Notes: generated from the letters alone by a model not told the origin. A stretch of 12,816 nt of DNA from an uncultured Coriobacteriales bacterium (GCA_946530775.1 CAMNAH010000016.1:1-12816), one strand, 5' to 3'. Shown: positions 1-7,190, numbered from the stretch's first letter. Program-made: numbers and translations.

Positions 1-2
1 GC

Positions 3-65
3 GAGGGCGGCATCACCCTCACCGAGGAGCAGCTCTTCTCCATCTGGGAGACCGTGAGCTGGTAG
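3..65 (+). CDS. C-terminal end of an unidentified plus-strand protein
   Basis: Only the last 20 residues of this gene lie in the window, ending in ...FSIWETVSW and a TAG stop at 63-65. All 20 sense codons end in G or C, which fits the biased codon use of the rest of the window and is the main reason to believe it is coding. It runs towards the minus-strand operon, so its end and the response regulator at 190-831 are convergent, with a structured element between them. The product cannot be identified from so short a tail. Confidence 0.6.
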   Translation, partial: EGGITLTEEQLFSIWETVSW

Positions 66-72
66 ACCGGTG

Positions 73-177
73 ACGAATCCCGCAGTTTTATAACGCAATC
101 CCCCACATTGAATGTAATCTACCAGCGGAAACGCGAGTTGGATGCTCGAGGGGTCGCTATAAAACTGCGGGATTCGT
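73..177. repeat. 105-bp element with 23-bp inverted arms between convergent genes
   Basis: The left arm 73-95 (begins ACGAATCCCGCAGTTTTATA) and right arm 155-177 are reverse complements over 23 bases with one mismatch (93 against 157); that position becomes a G-U wobble on the minus-strand RNA. Inside, CCCC at 101-104 can pair with GGGG at 150-153. The loop holds a small ACATT-G-AATGT hairpin (105-115) and a GCG-GAAA-CGC tetraloop hairpin (125-134). It fills the gap between two converging stop codons. It may act as a bidirectional terminator, although neither arm is followed by a classical T run, or be a small MITE-like or RNA-forming repeat. No clear target-site duplication is seen. Confidence 0.75.
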
Positions 178-189
178 TATAGGTGAGCA

Positions 190-831
190 CTACAGCCCGA
201 GCTCTGATGCACCCACGACAAGACCGGAGACGCGCGCAGCCAGCGCCAGCTGGGTACGGTTCTCGCAGCCGGTCTTCTCAATGAGGTGGCGCATGTGGGT
301 CTTGACGGTTGTCGGCGCGAGGCACATCCGCTCCGCGATCTCGTCATTTGAGAGACCATCGACCAGCGCCCGGAGAATATCTATCTCGCGCGGCGTGAAC
401 TCCGAGCTCGATGCAAGGCCCACTCTGGTGGCCGGAGGGGTATCGGGAAACACGCGCTCACCCGCCATGACGTGGTCCATGACATCGATCACGGTTTGCG
501 TGGCCGATTCCTTGTACCAGAAACCGTCGGCGCCGCGCCGCCGCGCCTCATCCATCCACGACACCTCGGGAATGGAGGTGACCACGATGACCTTGATCTG
601 CGGTTGCAGGCGTTTGATCTTCTCGATGGCATCGAAGCTGCTCGAGCCGTCGGCCATGAGCACGTCCATAAGCACGAGATCGACGCTCCCGCGCAGCACG
701 TAGGTGTCGGCGAACGTTGCCGACTCGACTTGATGCACCAGTTCGTAGCGGTCGCTTGCGGCAACGATGAGCTCGAAGAACTGCCTGGCTATGCGCTGAT
801 CATCGACTATGATGACCCGTGTCCTAGACAT
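190..831 (-). CDS. LuxR/NarL-family response regulator
   Basis: This is a 213-aa DNA-binding response regulator, the output of the sensor genes just upstream. The receiver domain (about 1-125) shows the acidic pair D10-D11, the phospho-acceptor D56 in LVLMDVLM, the switch threonine T85 and the conserved lysine K107. A LuxR-type helix-turn-helix follows at about 145-200 (FTPREIDIL ... SNDEIAERM ... TTVKTHMRHL), which is the full normal length for the NarL/FixJ class. The ATG at 831 lies inside the end of the histidine kinase gene (8-base overlap ATGTCTAG), with a GGTGAGGG-like ribosome site upstream, so translation is probably coupled. As the last gene of the operon it most likely regulates the type VII locus; that target is inferred from position only. 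Confidence 0.93.
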   Translation of the reverse strand: MSRTRVIIVDDQRIARQFFELIVAASDRYELVHQVESATFADTYVLRGSVDLVLMDVLMADGSSSFDAIEKIKRLQPQIKVIVVTSIPEVSWMDEARRRGADGFWYKESATQTVIDVMDHVMAGERVFPDTPPATRVGLASSSEFTPREIDILRALVDGLSNDEIAERMCLAPTTVKTHMRHLIEKTGCENRTQLALAARVSGLVVGASELGL

Positions 832-2131
832 CTGCCCTCACCCGCCCGAATCGAGCGGTCACCGCGACCTGCGGCTCCCACTTCGCAGTTAGGGTACCAT
901 CGGCGCGCTCGAGGATGGCGCGGATATTCGCGAGGCCGCCGCCATCGGCAGGAGGTTCTGCCGGTACGGCACCGTCGTTGGTTATGGTGAGCGTCACGGC
1001 ATCGTCTTCGACCGAGCACGTCACGTCCACGCGGTGCGCGTCTCCGTGGCGCACGGCATTGTTCAGGCACTCATGCACCACCTTGACGGCGAGATCGCGC
1101 TCCGCCTTCTCGGCCGGAAGCTCCCCCGATAGCTCAAGGTCGACGCCGATGGCATCGGCTGCCTTGGCGAGCAGTTCCCAACTGTCCATAGATTCCTCCT
1201 TGGCGGAGCTCTCGAGGAGATGCGCCACGCCATGCCAATACCCGAGCAGCGCCTCGCGGTTGCGCTGCGACGGATCCTGCCGCTCATAGGTGCGCAGCGC
1301 CAGCAGCGCGCGGCCCACCTCTTCGTGCACATACGCCTTTAGCGAGAGGATCTCCTCCTCGCGCGTGAGCCAGGCGAGGTTGCGCCCATAGGCGCGCAGG
1401 CGCTCGTTCACATCTGCGAGATGGCGATTTCGATCCTCGAGCTTCCTCACGAGGGAATACTCCTCGGCAACGTCCGCAGCGATCGTCTCGGTCGTAGGCA
1501 CGCCGTCAACTTCGAGGTTCCGGCGCGAGAACTGCCATGCGCGGCCGTCTGCCGCCACGAGCAGGATCCCCTCTCCCCCGCTGCGCGCATCGGTGCGTTC
1601 GATGGAATAGTCGGGCAGGCAGTCCCCCGTGCGAAGACGATTCCAAAGGGCGTGCTCGTCGACCAGGGAGACTCCGAACGCGTCGTTGGCAAGCTCCCCC
1701 ATAAGCTCGTTGGCAAGAATCGGCATCCCGTCCTCGGCGGAGAAGCATATGCCGTCGGGCAACGCATCCACCGCCTCCTTCACCGAGTCGGGCGTAATAA
1801 CGCTGTGCCTCGTCCTGCGAAGCGAGGCTGCTGCCGCCGCCAGCAGCACCATCTCGACCAGGAGCAGAACAATCGACGAGACGGGGAACGTATCCATCAG
1901 CCAATCGATGAACCGCAGCGTAAGCGCTGTCTGAACGCCGTCGAAGCGGTTGAGCATGTGCACAATCGTCCACGCGAAAAACGCGCTCACCGCGAGGATG
2001 ATCATCATAGCGACGCGCTTCGCCCGCTTCACGGAGAGGGCCCATGATTCAACCGCGAGATACGTCGCCCACATGACAAGGATCATGCTGATGCAGCCGG
2101 TGACGCTGAGAAGAATCGCCGAAGCTGTCAT
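824..2131 (-). CDS. Membrane histidine kinase with PAS-like and HATPase domains
   Basis: This 435-aa sensor kinase has three predicted membrane helices (about 5-27, 40-60, 84-103), a PAS-like segment (about 112-220), a helical dimerisation region and an ATP-binding domain. The likely phospho-acceptor is H269 in AYVHEEVGRALLAL, which resembles the HisKA_3 H-E-x-G pattern typical of LuxR-partner kinases. The N box is HECLNNAVRHG (353-363), the G1 box contains NDG (385-387) and the G2 box GGGL (397-400), so catalysis looks intact. The ATG at 2131 overlaps the stop of the 7TM sensor gene by four bases (ATGA), and its own stop overlaps the response regulator start. It probably phosphorylates that regulator. 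The signal sensed is not evident. Confidence 0.9.
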   Translation of the reverse strand: MTASAILLSVTGCISMILVMWATYLAVESWALSVKRAKRVAMMIILAVSAFFAWTIVHMLNRFDGVQTALTLRFIDWLMDTFPVSSIVLLLVEMVLLAAAAASLRRTRHSVITPDSVKEAVDALPDGICFSAEDGMPILANELMGELANDAFGVSLVDEHALWNRLRTGDCLPDYSIERTDARSGGEGILLVAADGRAWQFSRRNLEVDGVPTTETIAADVAEEYSLVRKLEDRNRHLADVNERLRAYGRNLAWLTREEEILSLKAYVHEEVGRALLALRTYERQDPSQRNREALLGYWHGVAHLLESSAKEESMDSWELLAKAADAIGVDLELSGELPAEKAERDLAVKVVHECLNNAVRHGDAHRVDVTCSVEDDAVTLTITNDGAVPAEPPADGGGLANIRAILERADGTLTAKWEPQVAVTARFGRVRADV

Positions 2132-3732
2132 ACGGCATCACCTGCCAGGTGCAGTGTGCTGGAACACGACCCGTTCTTCTCGCCGCGAACAGAACAGCGG
2201 ACGATGAGCGCATCGCCCTCGACCGCGCCCTCTATCCGCACCTTTTCGATGCGGGGAAGCGCATCCTCTACGAGCTGCTCGAATGCCGCATAGGCCTGCA
2301 GCACCTCATCCGAGCAGAGATTTCCCGAAGCCGCGACCGAGATTGCGACGTCTGCTCGAAGCCCGCGGAGGCACGCGCAGGTCTCCTCGTAGGCAAGCAC
2401 GAGCTCGCGCGCGTCCATGAACCCGCGCGCACCGAGGAAGGTGAGGTTGGCGCTGCGTTTGATATATGCCGCGTAAACGGCGGCGATGCGCATTGCAGCG
2501 AGGAATTCCTCCTCATCCTCCGGCATGGAATCGAGCGCTTCCTCGAGAGCCGCCAACTGCGACGCCGTGTTGGAGGAGACCTGCTCGTAGAGCTCCTGCC
2601 TATGGGCAAGGGCCTCGCGGTCATGGGCGAGCTTGAGCTCGGAGTTGAGGATCTCCCGCTCTTGGACGAGCTCATCTCCCAGATCTTCGAGCTGCTCGGA
2701 GAGCATCCTGACCGCAGAGAGATCGCGGGCCCAGAACGCCGTTCCCCCCGTTACCTGCTGCGCAACCAGCTCTGATCTGCCGTCGCCCAAGGGCACGGGA
2801 TGCGCGAGCGCCTCGCGCACCTGCGTCGCATCCACATCGGGAGCACCGGCGGAGAGGTCGCAGGGCCTTCCCTCGGAATCCATGAACCCACCGTTGAGCG
2901 ATGACGCCCGCCACAGGGCGCGATAGCCCGAGTTCGTGGGGAAGAACCCCAGTGCGATCAAGCTCTCGACAAAGACGAGCATGAGGATGCATGCCGACTC
3001 CGTGAACGAGAACAGCAGAAAGAGCATATGGAACTGCCGTTTGTCGATGGCCGGCACGAGTACGCCCATGGCGACCGCGATGGCCAAGGGGATAAGCGCC
3101 CTCCAGAGCAATCCCGAGCGGACGCTGCGCCTAATCAGCACCGCAACAGACAAGGCGCCCAAGACGACCACCCATGCCCAGGCGAGAAAGAACCCGGGGC
3201 CGTGAACGTATTGCTCGCTCTGCGAAGCCGATACCATCTGGTCGATGGGAACGACGAACCTGAACACCAGCTGGTGCAGGTCGTTCGTGAGCACGAGGAG
3301 GGAAAGCGCCCCGGCAGCAGCAAACAGCAGCCACCATCTACGTCCTATATGCCAGTCGGCGGGCTTTCCCACATAGAGCATGGCGATAAGCAGCAGGGGC
3401 GGCATGAAGGCGATCGGGACGTAGAAGACGTACCAGAGCCACCTCACCACATCGGGCATCATGAAGAAGGTGTCAAATTTGAGCGACTGGACGAACTTCC
3501 ATGCGATCATGAGCGCTGCCAAGGCGGTAAGGCATGTCGTAACCTCGCGCCTGATAAAGCGCTGGCGCAGCAGGCGCATCCAGATGAGGAAGAGCGCTGT
3601 GTAGCAGACGAGCGAGAACACTTCGGTAAAGGTGTTTTGGAAGGTGTGGCCATACCAGCGCAGAAGGATTGCAACCGCCAGGCATGCTGCCATGGCGGAA
3701 TAATGCATCAGTGTCTCTTTGCCGAGGCGCAT
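2128..3732 (-). CDS. 7TM-type sensor protein with vestigial histidine-kinase core
   Basis: This 534-aa protein begins with seven to eight hydrophobic helices (about 11-25, 36-54, 66-84, 100-121, 133-149, 181-200, 210-228, 236-262). The loop after the fifth carries LTNDLHQLVF, a motif typical of the 7TM N-terminal region of Gram-positive histidine kinases. A PAS-like segment (about 268-340) and a coiled coil (about 340-385) follow. The last 130 residues look like a shrunken ATPase domain in which the N-box position reads FEQLVEDALP (484-493), with Asp instead of the metal-binding Asn, and I find no G boxes. It is therefore probably a sensor subunit for the intact kinase encoded next, with which it overlaps by ATGA. 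The ATG at 3732 follows GGGGAGG at short spacing; the ATG at 3708 is an alternative start. Confidence 0.82.
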   Translation of the reverse strand: MRLGKETLMHYSAMAACLAVAILLRWYGHTFQNTFTEVFSLVCYTALFLIWMRLLRQRFIRREVTTCLTALAALMIAWKFVQSLKFDTFFMMPDVVRWLWYVFYVPIAFMPPLLLIAMLYVGKPADWHIGRRWWLLFAAAGALSLLVLTNDLHQLVFRFVVPIDQMVSASQSEQYVHGPGFFLAWAWVVVLGALSVAVLIRRSVRSGLLWRALIPLAIAVAMGVLVPAIDKRQFHMLFLLFSFTESACILMLVFVESLIALGFFPTNSGYRALWRASSLNGGFMDSEGRPCDLSAGAPDVDATQVREALAHPVPLGDGRSELVAQQVTGGTAFWARDLSAVRMLSEQLEDLGDELVQEREILNSELKLAHDREALAHRQELYEQVSSNTASQLAALEEALDSMPEDEEEFLAAMRIAAVYAAYIKRSANLTFLGARGFMDARELVLAYEETCACLRGLRADVAISVAASGNLCSDEVLQAYAAFEQLVEDALPRIEKVRIEGAVEGDALIVRCSVRGEKNGSCSSTLHLAGDAV

Positions 3733-3777
3733 GCCACCTCCCCCCGACTTGCGGTCATCTGCGCCTATTGATCGCCC

Positions 3778-3798
3778 CTGACGGCTGTTACCCGTCAG
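3778..3798 (-). promoter_or_regulatory. Intercistronic hairpin between secretion genes and sensor genes
   Basis: A perfect 7-base inverted repeat CTGACGG / CCGTCAG (3778-3784, 3792-3798) with a 7-base loop overlaps the TGA stop of the 103-aa gene and lies about 45 bases before the 7TM sensor start. It lacks a T run, so it looks more like an attenuating or transcript-stabilising stem than a complete terminator. Its position marks the border between the structural genes and the regulatory genes. Confidence 0.4.
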
Positions 3799-4106
3799 CT
3801 GCTGATGTTCACCGTCTCGTCGGCTTCCCTCATGATCTCGGCAACCCGCTTCATCCTGTCGGCGAGCTTGTTAAGCTTCTCGATATCGTCATTGATGAGC
3901 AAGCCGAAATCGCGGAACGCCTTGACGAACTCGTCCTTGTTCTCCCACTTGCCCGCGGTCTTGATGTTCGACCCGGACGCTGAGATGAGATTGCCCGCGT
4001 TCACATTGGCGACCAGCTGCTTGAAGGTCTCTGCAATCCCCTCCAAGGCGATGTAATCGCATGAGATGTCGTAGTTGTAGGCGGGACCTTCGTCTTTCTT
4101 GGCCAT
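3795..4106 (-). CDS. WXG100-like small helical protein (WEN variant)
   Basis: This is a 103-aa protein with the size and helix-turn-helix layout of the Esx/WXG100 family: a helix at about 18-50, a turn with W54-E-N56 (AGKWENKDEF) in place of W-x-G, and a second helix at about 58-98. It has no signal peptide or membrane segment. It is the last structural gene before the sensor genes, 40 bases downstream of another WXG-like gene, so the two could form a pair; that is inferred. The ATG at 4106 is preceded by AAAGGA at a rather long spacing of about 12 bases, which suggests weaker translation than its neighbours. Secreted substrate, chaperone or adaptor are all possible. Confidence 0.75.
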   Translation of the reverse strand: MAKKDEGPAYNYDISCDYIALEGIAETFKQLVANVNAGNLISASGSNIKTAGKWENKDEFVKAFRDFGLLINDDIEKLNKLADRMKRVAEIMREADETVNISS

Positions 4107-4146
4107 CGTAATCCACGATCCTTTCCGTCTGTTCGCCTATGAGGGG

Positions 4147-4470
4147 CTACTCCACCGAGGGGGTTTCCGGATACCTACGCGTGCTCGTCGAGCCTGCGAG
4201 CAGAGCATTGGCTGCCTGCTTGAGCATGACCTCGTTGTTCTTGATTGACTGAAGGGCCTTGTCGAGGTCGTTGTTGACCCTGTCGATAGCGTCGATGAGC
4301 TTCTGGCTGTATGGGTCGTCCCAGCAGTCGCAGGCCGCGGTGATGACATGGGTCCGGATATCATCCACCAGCTGCTGGACGATCTTCTCGCCATCGGCGA
4401 TCTTGCCGATCGCGACATCGAGCGACATGGGGTCGATAGTGTAGCCGCCTTTTGATTCCAGTTCTGCCAT
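4147..4470 (-). CDS. WXG100-like small helical protein (WDD variant)
   Basis: This 107-aa protein has an N-terminal helix (about 14-46), a turn with W50-D-D52 in a Cys-rich stretch (CDCWDDPYSQ), and a long second helix (about 55-92), which is the WXG100 architecture with the glycine replaced. The ATG at 4470 (MAELESKGGY) is chosen because AAAGGAG lies 7 bases upstream; the open frame continues further upstream but only antisense to, and past, that ribosome site. It sits between the FHA protein and the WEN-variant gene. The two cysteines C47 and C49 flanking the turn are unusual for this family. Its role is probably as a T7SS substrate or partner protein. Confidence 0.78.
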   Translation of the reverse strand: MAELESKGGYTIDPMSLDVAIGKIADGEKIVQQLVDDIRTHVITAACDCWDDPYSQKLIDAIDRVNNDLDKALQSIKNNEVMLKQAANALLAGSTSTRRYPETPSVE

Positions 4471-4514
4471 CTGGGTCTCCTTTCCAAGCCGTTCGCGACG
4501 AAAGACGCCGCAGA

Positions 4515-5705
4515 CTAGACTACGTGCACGTATAGATCCTCGTCGGCCAGCCTGAACTGCTGATCGACGCTTGTTGCCGCGGTTTGGTTCGATTGCAGGC
4601 GCATACCGCCCACCCACACGCCGTTGGCTGCCCCGAGATCGGTGATGCGCACGGTTTGGCCATCGCAGACGATGGACGCATGCGCACGGCTGAGCTTGGG
4701 GTTGCCCAGCAGGCGGATGCCGCACGCCGATCCGCGCCCGAGCTGGACCTGCGCTCCCAAAGCAAGTGGGAACTGTTCGCCGGTCGAGGGGCGCACGAGA
4801 ATAGCGCTGCGCACAGGCTGCGGCGCGGGTGGCGGCGCCGGAACGGGCGCAGGCGTGGGCTCAGGCTCCTGTTTCGGCGGCTCCACAGCCACCGGCGCGG
4901 GCGCGGGCGGCTGCGCGGGCGCGGGCGCCGTTACCACAGGCGCGGGCGTCACCGCAGGAACGGGCTCGGGCTTCTCCTCCTCGTCGGGCACCATGCCCAT
5001 GAGCGGGTTCCAGAAGAACGCGCCGGTATCGGCAGGCGCACCCGCCGGAGCGGCAGCCCCGGCTGTGGCCCAACTCGCCTTTCCCTCATCGACAACCGTG
5101 CGCCGCACCTCGGGTGCAGGCGTGACATCCTCAAGCGCCTGGGCCTCGTTCTCGAGGAGCCGTCGGAACGTGTTCGCCGAGAATACCCCGCCCTGATTGA
5201 CCACGAAGGCCGCGATCCGCTTGGACAGGCCCTCGGCATCCGGCGTGGCGAACTGCAGCCGATCAGCCCCGCCCAGAGCTTTGAGCAGGGCAAGCGGACT
5301 GTTGCGCTCTTGGAACGGCATCTCCTCGAGGGGGATGAGCGCGAAGTGGGGGCAGCACTGCGCGTTCACGAACACGTACTCGGGGTCGAAGAACAGCCCC
5401 TCCTGCCGCAGGCGCTTCTCGGTGCAGATCTCGAGAACGCCGTCGACCGCGCGCAGGAGCCCCATGAGCTCCTCGACGCCCATCGGACGCTTGGCAAGGA
5501 AGGTGCGCAGGCTCCAGAGCCCCTCGACGTCGTAACGAAGCATCGTGCCCATGCGCGTGTTCTCGAACGAGAAGGGCAGCAACAGCGCGGAGGTATCCTG
5601 CGCGAGCACCTTTGCCCGCTTCTCATCAAGCGCCTCCCCGCGCTGCATGGCGACGACCAGCTCGCGCCGATCGGACTTGGCGTTTCGCGCGAACTTCATC
5701 TTCAT
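4515..5705 (-). CDS. YukC/EssB-like (DUF6382-type) protein fused to a C-terminal FHA domain
   Basis: This is a 396-aa soluble protein. Residues about 1-190 resemble the cytosolic pseudokinase part of YukC/EssB and the related DUF6382 proteins (key stretch LRQEGLFFDPEYVFVNAQ). A Pro/Ala-rich linker spans about 244-298. The C-terminal FHA domain (about 302-396) shows L-G-R (322-324), S339-R-A-H342, D356 and N361-G362, the residues that normally bind phosphothreonine. Unlike EssB, no membrane helix is visible. The ATG at 5705 overlaps the stop of its shorter paralogue by four bases. The domain pairing suggests a scaffold that reads a phosphorylated partner at the EssC complex, but no active Ser/Thr kinase is in the window, so the ligand is unknown. 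Confidence 0.85.
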   Translation of the reverse strand: MKMKFARNAKSDRRELVVAMQRGEALDEKRAKVLAQDTSALLLPFSFENTRMGTMLRYDVEGLWSLRTFLAKRPMGVEELMGLLRAVDGVLEICTEKRLRQEGLFFDPEYVFVNAQCCPHFALIPLEEMPFQERNSPLALLKALGGADRLQFATPDAEGLSKRIAAFVVNQGGVFSANTFRRLLENEAQALEDVTPAPEVRRTVVDEGKASWATAGAAAPAGAPADTGAFFWNPLMGMVPDEEEKPEPVPAVTPAPVVTAPAPAQPPAPAPVAVEPPKQEPEPTPAPVPAPPPAPQPVRSAILVRPSTGEQFPLALGAQVQLGRGSACGIRLLGNPKLSRAHASIVCDGQTVRITDLGAANGVWVGGMRLQSNQTAATSVDQQFRLADEDLYVHVV

Positions 5706-6409
5706 GTGGTCTGCCCTCCCCCCTGTTCATCGAACACCGAGAAGAGCGTGTCCATGTAGGCTAGCTGGATGTCGCTGGGGGCGGGGTCTTCCACCGTGCC
5801 CCAAAGCGTCGATGCCTGCGCGGCAGGACGGCGGATCTCCGGAAACTCCGTATCGAGGAAGGCTCGGAACCCGTTGGGCGAGAAGACCTCCTTGGTCAGC
5901 ACAAACCTGCGCAGGTGCTCGGCGTTGGTCGAGCATGCGATCGAGTCGAACTTCAGACGACGGCTCGAGAGCGCGGCGAGCACCAGAAGCGGGCTGTTCT
6001 GGGTGGCGTCGTAGGCGACGCCGTCGAGCGGGACATAGATGAAGCGCGGCTCGTCCTGCTCGGTGAGATAGACATGGTCGATGTCGAAGAGGATGCGCTC
6101 GATGAGCCGCGTGCCCGAGGCGCACTCGATGGCCACGCGCTCGATGCCCTCGAGCACGGTGTAGTAGCTGTCCTGGTCCCACACTCTGCCGAGACGCCGC
6201 TTGAGCGCCGTGAGCCCGGTGATGTCGTAGGCCAGCTCCAGCTTGGGACTGCGCACCTTCTCGGCATCGTAGTCAACATGGAGCAGAAGGTCGCTCGTGG
6301 ACGCCGTGAGCCAGTTGGCCCCGGCGAGGTCGAGGGCCTCGGCTCGCTGCGGGGTCACCTGCAGCTCGGTACGCCCGAGCTTCCAGTTGCGTGCCACCTG
6401 CGTCTTCAT
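5702..6409 (-). CDS. YukC/EssB-like (DUF6382-type) soluble pseudokinase-fold protein
   Basis: This is a 235-aa protein related to the N-terminal half of the FHA protein downstream. RLIERILFDIDHVYLTEQ aligns with its EGLFFDPEYVFVNAQ, QNSPLLVLAAL with RNSPLALLKAL, and VFSPNGFRAFL with VFSANTFRRLL. It stops shortly after this module, with an acidic tail and no linker, FHA or membrane helix. In YukC/EssB this fold binds EssC and lacks kinase activity; a similar docking role is inferred here. The ATG at 6409 (MKTQVARNWK) is supported by GAAGGAG 7 bases upstream. The open frame runs on another 200 codons upstream, but that part lies antisense-phase to the EsaB-like gene and is not real. A long hairpin precedes its ribosome site. 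Confidence 0.85.
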   Translation of the reverse strand: MKTQVARNWKLGRTELQVTPQRAEALDLAGANWLTASTSDLLLHVDYDAEKVRSPKLELAYDITGLTALKRRLGRVWDQDSYYTVLEGIERVAIECASGTRLIERILFDIDHVYLTEQDEPRFIYVPLDGVAYDATQNSPLLVLAALSSRRLKFDSIACSTNAEHLRRFVLTKEVFSPNGFRAFLDTEFPEIRRPAAQASTLWGTVEDPAPSDIQLAYMDTLFSVFDEQGGGQTT

Positions 6410-6426
6410 GCACCATCTCCTTCTTC

Positions 6427-6484
6427 GGATGCGAGCCAGGAGGGTATGCTCCACAGTTTGGGGATACATCCCTGGTTCGCATCC
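6427..6484 (-). promoter_or_regulatory. Long imperfect hairpin just upstream of the YukC-like gene
   Basis: Arms GGATGCGAGCCAGG (6427-6440) and CCTGGTTCGCATCC (6471-6484) are complementary over 14 bases with one mismatch. Partial inner pairing (AGGGTATGCTCC against GGGGATACATCCCT) extends the stem. It fills most of the 86-base gap after the EsaB-like gene, which is one of the longer gaps in an operon otherwise full of overlaps, and ends a few bases before the GAAGGAG site of the next gene. There is no T run. Attenuation, RNA processing or translational control are possible roles. Confidence 0.5.
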
Positions 6485-6495
6485 CGCAAACCTAG

Positions 6496-6771
6496 CTAAA
6501 TCAGAGCCGCCGGGGATCCGTCCATCATCTGCCCGTGGCTCACATAGAACTTGAACGTCTCTTTGGGATTGAGGATCGCACCCTCGCCCTCGCCCGTGAG
6601 CAGCATCAGATCGACGTCTTCGGTGGCGGCGTAGCGCACCTGCTCGCGCGCGGCGAGGATGCGCGACATGAGCTGCGCGCCCTCCTCGATGGTGAGGTCC
6701 AGCGGCACTCTGAACTCGTAGGTGCGACGCGTCGCGGGCAGCAGCACGTTCAAGAGCACCTTGTTCTTCAT
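6496..6771 (-). CDS. EsaB/YukD-like ubiquitin-fold T7SS protein
   Basis: This 91-aa protein has the beta-grasp pattern of YukD/EsaB: strand KVLLNVLLP (4-12), strand RTYEFRVPL (16-24), helix TIEEGAQLMSRILAAR (27-42), strand VDLMLLT (53-59), and the terminal LNPKETFKFYVSHGQMMDGS (68-86), which matches the usual end of the fold. EsaB is a small cytosolic regulator or partner of the EssC motor in Gram-positive T7SS. The ATG at 6771 overlaps the stop of the DUF4176 gene by four bases (ATGA), so it is probably translationally coupled. There is no C-terminal di-glycine, so nothing suggests conjugation. The family call is good; the exact role is inferred. Confidence 0.82.
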   Translation of the reverse strand: MKNKVLLNVLLPATRRTYEFRVPLDLTIEEGAQLMSRILAAREQVRYAATEDVDLMLLTGEGEGAILNPKETFKFYVSHGQMMDGSPAALI

Positions 6772-7190
6772 GCAAGATCACCGTCCTCGTCGGGGAAGTC
6801 GGGTTCCGGCTCGTCCTCGCCCATATCGAAGGTATAGTAATCGCGCAGCTCGTAGTAGCGCTCGGGCGTGAGCGAGTCCACAAGCTCGCGCAGACGTCGG
6901 TAGGAGTCGGAGGTTGCCGCATGGAAGCGGCGCACAGCGGCGACGCCGGCATCGGCCTCGTCGTCCCAGAAGCCGCGATGGCGGACCTCGGCCACCGCAT
7001 CTGCATCGAATGCGATGGCGGCGTCCTCCGAGACGAGCCCCATGGGATACGGAACGCCTAGGTAGTCGGCTACCTCGCCCTCGTCGAGCCGAGGCTCGAA
7101 GCCCATCACCATGACGAGCGCGTCCGCGCCGTCCAGGCGCACCACGCTGCCTATGGGCAGGATCTCGCGCGCGGCGGTTCCGTCAGCCAT
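6768..7190 (-). CDS. DUF4176 family protein (second of two)
   Basis: This 140-aa cytosolic protein carries the DUF4176 signature: GSVVRLDG (14-21), a hydrophobic strand LVMVMG, Y43-LGVPYPMGLV (43-53), and VAEVRHRGFWDDEAD (66-80), matching the family pattern V-x-x-V-x-x-x-GF-x-D-x-E. A helical part (about 83-125) and a very acidic tail (EPEPDFPDEDGD) follow. DUF4176 proteins are frequent companions of Gram-positive T7SS genes, but their biochemical function is unknown to me. The ATG at 7190 follows GGGAGG and overlaps the preceding DUF4176 gene by eight bases (ATGGCTGA). The tandem copy suggests a duplicated, diverged pair. Confidence 0.85.
   Translation of the reverse strand: MADGTAAREILPIGSVVRLDGADALVMVMGFEPRLDEGEVADYLGVPYPMGLVSEDAAIAFDADAVAEVRHRGFWDDEADAGVAAVRRFHAATSDSYRRLRELVDSLTPERYYELRDYYTFDMGEDEPEPDFPDEDGDLA

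Noticed and set aside
4471..4725. Upstream extension of the WDD WXG-like gene
   Set aside because: It overlaps the FHA coding end in another frame and gives Arg-rich sequence; AAAGGAG sits just before the ATG at 4470.
3028..5759. Long plus-strand open frames (about 3028-3771 and 4584-5759)
   Set aside because: They are antisense to genes with clear domains, have Arg/His/Gly-rich compositions typical of GC-rich shadows, and lack convincing ribosome sites.
6410..7006. Open reading frame running about 200 codons upstream of the YukC-like start on the same strand
   Set aside because: It overlaps the EsaB-like and DUF4176 genes in another frame, the translation is Arg/Pro/Ala-rich and low in meaning, and a strong GAAGGAG site fixes the start at 6409.
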